Source: Bog-756 sp963839925 (GTDB lineage: Bacteria > Actinomycetota > Acidimicrobiia > Acidimicrobiales > RAAP-2). Taken from it: 64,000 bases of DNA. The DNA is taken from the NCBI GenBank assembly GCA_963839925.1, contig CAWIWV010000002.1, positions 868,001 to 932,000 on the forward strand. The letters are read 5' to 3'. Positions within the stretch are counted from its first letter, which is position 1. The number at the start of each line of letters is the position of its first letter. Below, in pieces: positions 57,539 through 64,000 of the stretch. The notes beneath the pieces were generated by a model that made no database searches, was not told the origin of the DNA, and saw nothing but the letters and a program-made list of their open reading frames with translations. The position numbers and the translations under genes were made by a program.

Positions 57539-58237
57539 ATGGCGACGCGTGTCGGGGTCGTCGTCTTCCCGGGGACCAACTGTGAGCACGACACGGTGCT
57601 GGCGGCCGAGCGTCTCGGGGCCTCCGCCGACCTCGTCTGGCATGGGGCCGGATCGGTTGCCGAGTTCGATGCCGTCGTTCTGCCGGGCGGGTTCGCCCAC
57701 GGCGACTATCTGCGTCCAGGCGCGATCGCCCGGTTCTCGCCGGTCATGGAGGCGGTCGGTCGGTTCGCGGCTGACGGAGGACCGGTCGTCGGGATCTGCA
57801 ACGGCTTTCAAGTGTTGACCGAGGCTGGCCTCCTGCCGGGTGCACTCCAAAAGAACCGGGGACTCCGGTTTCTCTGCACCGATGCCGAGGTGCGAGTCGA
57901 CTCGTCGGATTCGGTGCTCACCTCTGGCGTCGAGATCGGAACTCGGCTCCGGATCCCGATCAATCATTTCGAGGGAAATTTCACCTGTGACTCAGCGACG
58001 CTGGCCGAGCTCCGAGGCGAAGACCGGGTGATCCTCCGGTACGTGGACAACCCCAATGGCTCGACCGACGACGTCGCGGCGGTCTGTAACCGCGGACGAA
58101 ATGTGGTCGGTCTGATGCCCCATCCCGAGCGCGCGTCGGACCCCTTGCTGGGATCGGCAGACGGTCTGGTACTCCTTGGCGCGCTGCTCGAGAGCGCCGG
58201 GGTGTTGCGGGCCGGCGCAAGGCCGGTTCCCGCTTAA
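57539..58237 (+). CDS. purQ: Phosphoribosylformylglycinamidine synthase subunit PurQ
   Basis: 232 residues, class I glutaminase. VGVVVFPGTNCEHDT, catalytic Cys in GICNGFQVLTEAGLLPGAL, and the His-Glu in LMPHPERA. Supplies ammonia to PurL. ATG directly after the purS stop. purL is not adjacent: an opposite-strand gene stands between. Confidence 0.97.
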   Translation: MATRVGVVVFPGTNCEHDTVLAAERLGASADLVWHGAGSVAEFDAVVLPGGFAHGDYLRPGAIARFSPVMEAVGRFAADGGPVVGICNGFQVLTEAGLLPGALQKNRGLRFLCTDAEVRVDSSDSVLTSGVEIGTRLRIPINHFEGNFTCDSATLAELRGEDRVILRYVDNPNGSTDDVAAVCNRGRNVVGLMPHPERASDPLLGSADGLVLLGALLESAGVLRAGARPVPA

Positions 58238-58251
58238 ACGCCCTGCCCGGT

Positions 58252-58683
58252 TCAGCTACGAGTGCGAGGGATCTTCGCTTGCTGTAGCACCGAGGCGGGG
58301 ACGCCGACGGTACGCCAAGCGGAGTAAGAGATTCCCTTGCGTTCTCCGTAGATCCTGGCGACCTTCACGAAGGACTTTTCGAGCGCACCCAGGTCAACGG
58401 TATTCCCGTTCTGAGAGAGTTCCGCTTCGAGACGGTGCTTCTCTTCGACCAAATGCAGCTTTGTCAGGGGCTCTGCTCCGGGCAGAGTGGCCTCGATCGT
58501 CGCCAGGCGCTTGCGGATGGAATCCGGGGTGCGCTTCCGACCTCGCCTTGGCTTGGCCGCCTCAAGCGCTTGGAGGTATTGGCGAACGACGCGGCCCTCT
58601 TCCCGTCCCTTGGCCAAAGCGGCCTTGTGGGTGTCGGACATCGGGCTCTTCTTGCGTGATTTCGTTGTTGCAGTGGCTGGCAT
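58252..58683 (-). CDS. Conserved actinobacterial small protein, function unknown
   Basis: 143 residues, helical and charged: HKAALAKGREEGRVVRQYLQALEAAKPRRGRKRTPDSIRKRLATIEATLPGAEPLTKLHLVEEKHRLEAEL, followed by VDLGALEKSFVKVARIYGERKGISYSAWRTVGVPASVL. I recognise this layout from other Actinobacteria as an uncharacterised family. The C-terminal part looks like a small HTH/WGR-like DNA-contact segment, though that is inference. It faces the other way to the surrounding purine genes and sits 14 nt from the purQ stop. Confidence 0.8.
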   Translation of the reverse strand: MPATATTKSRKKSPMSDTHKAALAKGREEGRVVRQYLQALEAAKPRRGRKRTPDSIRKRLATIEATLPGAEPLTKLHLVEEKHRLEAELSQNGNTVDLGALEKSFVKVARIYGERKGISYSAWRTVGVPASVLQQAKIPRTRS

Positions 58684-58877
58684 TGAATGAGCATCTCAGA
58701 CCTCGCCATAGATGGCAAATACGCCCTTCGAACTGAGGGCACGCAGCAGCCTTCTTTGAAGCATCTGCGAGATTGCGACGCCGGCCGTTCGAGTGATTCT
58801 GAGCGTCAGAAGCGGGTGATTTGCGGGTGATCTCGTCGATCGTTTGATGGGAATCCGGAGGTCACCGCCCTGGCAGG

Positions 58878-58883
58878 TACGCT
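58878..58883 (+). promoter_or_regulatory. -10 box for a possibly leaderless purL transcript
   Basis: TACGCT ends 7 nt before ATG 58891, which puts transcription start at or next to the ATG. There is no Shine-Dalgarno at this start. Leaderless mRNAs are common in actinobacteria. The promoter would serve purL after the run is interrupted by the antiparallel gene. Confidence 0.45.
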
Positions 58884-58890
58884 CAGGCCG

Positions 58891-61213
58891 ATGGAGTCGG
58901 ACTCGCTTCACCGCGCGGTCGGGATTGACCGATGGCGAGCGCGACGAGGTGGAGACCATCCTTCGCCGTTCCCCCAATCATCTCGAACTGGCCTTGTTCG
59001 CGGTCATGTGGAGTGAGCACTGCTCCTATAAGTCCTCGAGGATTCACCTCCGGCGCCTTCCGACCGAAGGCGAAGACGTGTTGGTCGGTCCCGGTGAGAA
59101 CGCCGGGGTGATCGACGCCGGCGACGGGATCGCGGTCGCCATCCGCATCGAAAGCCACAACCACCCCTCGGCCATCGAGCCCTATCAGGGCGCGGCGACC
59201 GGGGTCGGCGGGATCCTGCGTGACATCTTCACGATGGGGGCACGTCCTATCGCGGTGATGGACCCGCTGTTCTTCGGGGATCCTGGCCAAGGCCGACAGC
59301 AGTGGTTGATCGAAGGGGTCGTCGCGGGGATCTCGGGATACGGCAACTCGGTCGGCGTGCCGACCGTCGGAGGCGAGCTCACCTTCAACGCCTGTTATGC
59401 CAACAATCCGCTCGTCAACGTCTTGTGTATGGGGGTGCTCCCCATCGACCGACTGGTGCTCGGAAAGGCGACCGGGGTGGGCAACTTGGCAGTGCTGCTC
59501 GGCTCGTCGACCGGCCGCGACGGGATCGGCGGGGTCAGCGTGCTCGCGTCCGCAGGGTTCGGTGGCGGAGAGGAGGGTTCGCCCGAGGCGGCCGGGTCCG
59601 GGACCGAGGAGGAGTCCAAAAGACCCAGTGTGCAGGTCGGCGATCCCTTCGAGGAGAAGCGACTGATCGAAGCGTGTCTCGAACTGCTCGATGCCGAGCT
59701 GGTGGTGGGTATCCAGGACCTCGGGGGGGCGGGTCTGGTGTGTGCGACCAGCGAGACAGCGGCCCGTGGCGGCGTGGGGATGGACGTCGACGTGTCCGCG
59801 GTGCCGCGGCGCGAGTTGGGCATGGCCCCCTACGAGGTCATGACCTCCGAAAGTCAGGAGCGGATGCTGGCCATCGTCACCCCCGGGGACCTGGCTCGGG
59901 TCGAGGAGGTCTGCCGTCGTTGGGAGGTGCGTGCAGCGGTCGTGGGCAGGGTCACCGAGCCTTCTGCCGACGGCGGGCGCCTGCGGATCCTCGACGGCTT
60001 CGACGGCGAGGTGCTCGCCGACGTTCCGGCTGCCGCGCTCAGCGAGGACGCACCGCTCTACCGCCGGCCGATGGCACAACCCGGCGATCACGAAGCCAGA
60101 GCTGCCGATGACCCCGGGGACCTGCCGGCTCCAGCGGACTGCGGCGCGGACATCCTCGCCATGCTGTCCGACCCTTCGTGGGTCTACCGCCAGTACGACC
60201 ACCAGCTGTTCCTCAACACCGTCGAGGGCCCTGGGGGAGATGCCGCCGTGTTGCGCCTCGCCGCCCCCGGGCTCCCTGCGTCGGACAAGGGTCTTGCGTT
60301 GACGACCGACTCGAATCCTTCTTGGTGCTCGATCGACCCGAAGGTCGGGACTGCGTTGACGGTGTGCGAAGGCGTGCTCAACGTCGCCTGTGCCGGGGCT
60401 CGACCGGTTGCGGTGGTGAACTGTCTCAACTTCGGCAACCCGGAGCATCCCGAGGTGATGTGGCAGCTCTCCGAAAGCATCGACGGGATGCGCGACGCCT
60501 GTCTCGCACTGGGCGTTCCGGTGGTCGGGGGGAACGTGAGCCTCTACAACGAGAGTTACGGCGTCGACATCGACCCCACCCCGGTGATCGGCGTCCTCGG
60601 CCTGATCGATCGGCTCGCGGCGACCCCGCCGGGGATGACTCTGGTGGACGGCGCCGCGCTGGTGTTGCTCGACGCGAGCGCCGGCTCATCGGCGGACCAC
60701 CTGCACCGTCCGTCGCTCGCAGGATCACGGTGGGCGGTCGAGCGCCGCGGACACCGCAACGGCACCCTCCCGACCCTCGACCTGGCAGCGCACCGGACGC
60801 TGGTCGACTTCGTGAGCCGGTTGGTCGGCGAGGACATGGCCGGCAACGGAGGGGCGGGCGGAGGCGAGCGGCTCGTGTCGGGAATCCACGACGTGTCGGG
60901 GGGTGGCCTTGGAGTCGCCCTCGCCGAGCTCGCGGTGCGCTCGGGCGTCGGAGTCCAGGTGGCAGGGGTTGGCGATCATCATGAGCTGTTCACCGAGACC
61001 CCGTCCCGGGTGGTGGTGTGCACGACCCGGCGCAACGAGGTGATCTCCCGGGCCGCGGAGGCCGGCGTGGGATTCCGGGTGCTCGGCGTGGCGGGGGGTG
61101 ATCGGCTGGTGATCGACGGCCTGGTCGATTGCAGCGTCGAAGAGGCCGCAACGGCATGGCGGGGCAGGCTTCCCTCGCTGTTGGACGAGGTGGCTCCGAC
61201 CCCCGCCTCGTGA
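58891..61213 (+). CDS. purL: Phosphoribosylformylglycinamidine synthase subunit PurL, frameshifted near 58922
   Basis: About 773 residues joined. The N-terminus MESDSLHRAVG (58891-58923) and LTDGERDEVETILRRSPNHLELALFAVMWSEHCSYKSS are one PurL start split by an extra base in GGG (58921-58923). SHNHPSAIEPYQGAATGVGGI, two AIRS-like halves and the catalytic His of the HCSYK group follow. Makes FGAM with PurQ and PurS. As read, the main frame would begin upstream at ATG 58844 with unrelated residues. Because this is an essential single-copy type gene, a base-call error is the likeliest explanation. Confidence 0.93.
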
Positions 61214-61299
61214 GTCGGGTTCGCCACTAGGCTGGGTGGGAGCGATGAGGATATGGTGTGCCCTGATCGTGACCAAGGACGAGCCCGACGAGCCCTGGT

Positions 61300-62793
61300 G
61301 TGTGCGGTGACCAACCGATGATGGAGGCCAAGGAAGCGTGTGGTGTCTTCGGGGTCTATGCCCCGGGGCGGTCGGTCGCACACCTCACCTTCGATGGCCT
61401 CTACGCATTGCAACATCGCGGGCAGGAGTCGGCCGGCATGGCGGTCAGCGACGGCGATGCCATCACGGTGATGAAGGACATGGGTCTGGTCACCACCGTG
61501 TTCGACGAGCGCAAGCTCTCGGGACTGCGGGGACACCTGGCCATCGGCCACACCCGCTACTCGACGGCCGGATCGAGTGATTGGCTCCATGCGCAACCCG
61601 CGTTCCGGGGGGTCGGGCGGGCAGGCTTCGCCCTCGGGCACAACGGAAATCTGACCAACACCGCCGCGCTGACCGAACTGGCCAACATGCTCCCCGGCAT
61701 GGTCACCTCGGACAGCGACCTGGTCGCCGAACTGTTGGGTCAGAGCTTTCCCCCTCACGATCCCGACCGTCCGCGCGAAGAGGCGGGCGAAGATCTCGAG
61801 AAGGCGCTCTTGGAGGTGCTCCCCTCGTTGGAAGGGGCCTTCTCGTTCGTGCTCCTCGACGCGGACCGGCTCATCGGCGTCCGCGACCCGAACGGCTTCC
61901 GTCCGCTGTGTCTCGGCCGGCTCGAAGCCACCGACGAGCTGGAGGCCGGTTGGGTGCTGGCGTCGGAGTCCCCCGCACTCGACGTCATCGGCGCCACCTT
62001 CGTCCGCGAGTTGGAGCCGGGTGAGATGGTCATCATCGACGGCAAGGAAGTGCGCTCCGTGTTGCCGTTCCCGTTCGAACGGCTGAACCCCAAGCTCTGC
62101 ATCTTCGAGTTCGTCTACTTCGCCCGACCCGACACCATGCTCTACGAGAAAGAAGTGCACGGCGCGCGTCGCAGGATGGGGCAGCTCCTCGCGTCACAGG
62201 CTCCGGTCCAAGCTGATCTGGTGATGGGCGTGCCGGACTCGGGGGTACCCGCGGCGGAGGGATATGCGGTGGCGTCGGGCATCGCCTACGGCCAAGGTCT
62301 GGTGAAGAACCGGTACATCGGCCGCACCTTCATCGCGCCGACCCAGGCAGAGCGGGCCGACGGCGTCCGTCGCAAGCTCAACCCGCTGCGCGAGAACATC
62401 ACCGGCAAGCGGGTCATCGTGGTGGACGACTCGATCGTCCGCGGTACGACCACCCGGGCGATGGTCAAGATGTTGCGCGAGGCGGGAGCCACCGAAGTAC
62501 ACCTGCGCATCTCGTCGCCGCCGTTCCGCTGGCCGTGCTTCTACGGGATCGACACCCCCGACCGGACCGAGCTGTTGGCTGCGATCATGACCAACGAGGA
62601 GATCGCCGAGTACCTCGATGTCGACTCGATCGAGTACCTGACCCTGGATCATCTGGTCGAGGCCATCGACGTGCCGGGGGCGGGGTTCTGTGACGCCTGC
62701 CTGACCGGCAACTACCCGGTTCCTGTTCCGGTGCCGGTCGAGATTTCGGATCCGGCCCCGGTCACCGTGTCGGCCGGCGGCACCCGGGGGTGA
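61300..62793 (+). CDS. purF: Amidophosphoribosyltransferase
   Basis: 497 residues from GTG 61300. Glutaminase Cys in EACGVFGVYAPG lies 14 residues in, so a propeptide is removed. GHTRYSTAGSS, GHNGNLTN and the PRPP loop VIVVDDSIVRGTTTRAM. First committed step of purine synthesis. The start is uncertain: GTG 61300 and ATG 61318 lack a ribosome site, and an out-of-frame GTG 61269 (VTKDEPDEPW) looks like a plausible real N-terminus if another one-base error is present. TAGGCT (61228-61233) is a possible -10. Confidence 0.95.
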   Translation: MCGDQPMMEAKEACGVFGVYAPGRSVAHLTFDGLYALQHRGQESAGMAVSDGDAITVMKDMGLVTTVFDERKLSGLRGHLAIGHTRYSTAGSSDWLHAQPAFRGVGRAGFALGHNGNLTNTAALTELANMLPGMVTSDSDLVAELLGQSFPPHDPDRPREEAGEDLEKALLEVLPSLEGAFSFVLLDADRLIGVRDPNGFRPLCLGRLEATDELEAGWVLASESPALDVIGATFVRELEPGEMVIIDGKEVRSVLPFPFERLNPKLCIFEFVYFARPDTMLYEKEVHGARRRMGQLLASQAPVQADLVMGVPDSGVPAAEGYAVASGIAYGQGLVKNRYIGRTFIAPTQAERADGVRRKLNPLRENITGKRVIVVDDSIVRGTTTRAMVKMLREAGATEVHLRISSPPFRWPCFYGIDTPDRTELLAAIMTNEEIAEYLDVDSIEYLTLDHLVEAIDVPGAGFCDACLTGNYPVPVPVPVEISDPAPVTVSAGGTRG

Positions 62794-63869
62794 GCGGGGT
62801 CGCTCGGAAACCCTCCACCTACGCGGCTGCGGGGGTGGACATCGAAGCAGGCGACCAGGCGGTCGAGCTCATCAAGCCGCTGGTGGCAACCACCCTCCGG
62901 CCCGAAGTGCTCGGCGGGCTCGGCGACTTCGGCGGGCTGTTCGCACTGGACACCGACCGGTATCGACGTCCGGTGCTGGTTGCCGGCACCGACGGAGTGG
63001 GAACCAAAGCGCTGGTCGCGCAAGAACTCGGTCGGTTCGACACCATCGGGATCGATCTGGTGGCCATGTGCGTCGACGATCTGGTGTGCCAGGGGGCGGA
63101 ACCCCTGTTCCTGCTCGACTACATCTCGACCGGGATGGTCGATCCGACACAGATGGCGGATCTGGTGTCCGGGATCGCGGAGGGTTGCCGCCAGGTCGGT
63201 GCCGCGCTGCTCGGTGGCGAGATGGCCGAGCATCCCGGGGTGATGAAGCCGGGGGAGTTCGACCTGGTCGGGTTCGCGGTCGGGGTGGTCGAGGGTGACG
63301 AGATGCTCGGACCGTCCCGGGTGCGGAGCGGCGACGTGCTGATCGGGCTTGGCTCGCCCGGCCTGCGGTGCAACGGGTACTCGCTGGCACGTCAGGTGCT
63401 GTCGGAAGGTTCGAGCCTCGCGGCTCCGGCGTGGCCCGGTGCCGACGTTTCGTTGGGGGACGAGCTGCTGCGGCCGTCGGTGATCTATACCCCGGCGGTT
63501 CGGGCTGCCATGGACGTGACCCGGGGGGTTGGTGGACCGGGGATCCATGCGGTCGCCCACATCACCGGCGGGGGTTTTGGGAATATCCCGCGATCACTCC
63601 CGGATGGGTTGGGTGCGGTGATCGACCGCGGGACCTGGCAGGTCCCGACCATCTTCGGGGAGATCCGGCGGCTCGGGCAGGTGAGCGTGGACGAGATGGG
63701 TCGAGTGTTCAACCTCGGACTCGGGATGGTCATGATGGTCGATCCTGAGCGTGTCGACGATGCCCTTTCTGCCCTTCGTGGGTCAGGTGTCGAGGCGACG
63801 GTGGTGGGTCGGGTCGAGCCGGGCGATGGTGTCGAGCTCGTGGGGTCCGAGTTCTGGACCGACACATGA
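62790..63869 (+). CDS. purM: Phosphoribosylformylglycinamidine cyclo-ligase
   Basis: 359 residues. STYAAAGVDIEAGDQAVELIK, LVAGTDGVGTKALVA, GGEMAEHPGVM and HITGGGFGNIPRSLP. Closes the imidazole ring to AIR. GTG 62790 overlaps the purF stop (GTGA), and its own stop overlaps pyrE. Confidence 0.97.
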   Translation: MSGVARKPSTYAAAGVDIEAGDQAVELIKPLVATTLRPEVLGGLGDFGGLFALDTDRYRRPVLVAGTDGVGTKALVAQELGRFDTIGIDLVAMCVDDLVCQGAEPLFLLDYISTGMVDPTQMADLVSGIAEGCRQVGAALLGGEMAEHPGVMKPGEFDLVGFAVGVVEGDEMLGPSRVRSGDVLIGLGSPGLRCNGYSLARQVLSEGSSLAAPAWPGADVSLGDELLRPSVIYTPAVRAAMDVTRGVGGPGIHAVAHITGGGFGNIPRSLPDGLGAVIDRGTWQVPTIFGEIRRLGQVSVDEMGRVFNLGLGMVMMVDPERVDDALSALRGSGVEATVVGRVEPGDGVELVGSEFWTDT

Positions 63870-64000
63870 GCGCTTCACTTCCATCGACCGAGTTCGAGGC
63901 GCTCCGTTCTCATTTGCTCGAACACTCGGTGAAGCGAGGCGACTTCGTGTTGAAGTCCGGTCGCCGCTCCAACTGGTTCATCGACTCGAAGCAGACGGTG
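63866..64000 (+). CDS. pyrE: Orotate phosphoribosyltransferase, N-terminal fragment at window edge
   Basis: 45 codons are inside the window. HLLEHSVKRGDFVLKSGRR, then SNWFIDSKQTV, is the OPRT N-terminal pattern (FxLxSGxxSxxxIDxK). ATG 63866 overlaps the purM TGA. It would form OMP in pyrimidine synthesis. The PRPP loop is outside the window, so the call rests on the N-terminus and context. Confidence 0.75.
   Translation, partial: MSASLPSTEFEALRSHLLEHSVKRGDFVLKSGRRSNWFIDSKQTV

Noticed and set aside
61245..61310. 21-codon peptide gene upstream of purF
   Set aside because: Ribosome site too close, no conservation evident; may instead be part of a broken purF N-terminus.

Overview
This is a gene-dense, high-GC window from an actinobacterium, and class Acidimicrobiia is my best guess. 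The evidence is a dnaK-grpE-dnaJ-hspR-clpB operon with a MerR-type HspR, the actinobacterial forms of PurL and PurF, a membrane Fe-S reductase of the mycobacterial Rv0338c type, and frequent GTG/TTG starts with ATGA overlaps. I see no tRNA, rRNA, CRISPR array, transposase or phage gene.

Layout. 1-8133: two divergent arylsulfatases (the first cut by the window edge), a secreted pentapeptide-repeat protein, a PQQ-propeller lipoprotein and an HtrA-type membrane protease. 8362-29157: the most interesting part, an apparent exopolysaccharide locus. It holds a secreted Agd3-like (CE18/CBM87-type) deacetylase with seven Ig-like repeats; divergent from it are a PelF-type GT4 glycosyltransferase, a roughly 12-helix membrane protein, a LegB-type sugar-nucleotide 4,6-dehydratase, a sugar-1-phosphate nucleotidyltransferase, an SDR reductase/epimerase and GlmS. 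A secreted GH135 (spherulin-4/Sph3-like) protein, a large AAA/LuxR regulator and a secreted GH114 (Ega3-like) protein follow. This matches the enzyme set for fungal galactosaminogalactan (Agd3, Sph3, Ega3) combined with a bacterial Pel-type polymerase. I read it as a bacterial GAG/Pel-like amino-sugar polymer system, possibly built on a 6-deoxy-amino sugar. 29191-42403: an acyl-CoA ligase with a solute-binding lipoprotein, CutA, a UDG-like protein, a GH4 glycosidase, a TetR/MFS pair, an L,D-transpeptidase, the Fe-S reductase, a cNMP-binding protein and two small membrane proteins. 42629-44605: amtB-glnB behind a GlnR-like site array. 44706-52357: gpmA and the HspR heat-shock operon. 52440-64000: purine genes purA-D-B-C-S-Q, an antiparallel conserved small gene, then purL-F-M and the start of pyrE.

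Quality caveat: six genes (sulfatase 2, pentapeptide protein, Agd3-like protein, MFS, L,D-transpeptidase, purL) each carry one single-base indel in a GC-rich context. purL is a core gene, so most of these look like sequencing or assembly errors rather than pseudogenes. I annotate each across its break and say where the break is.
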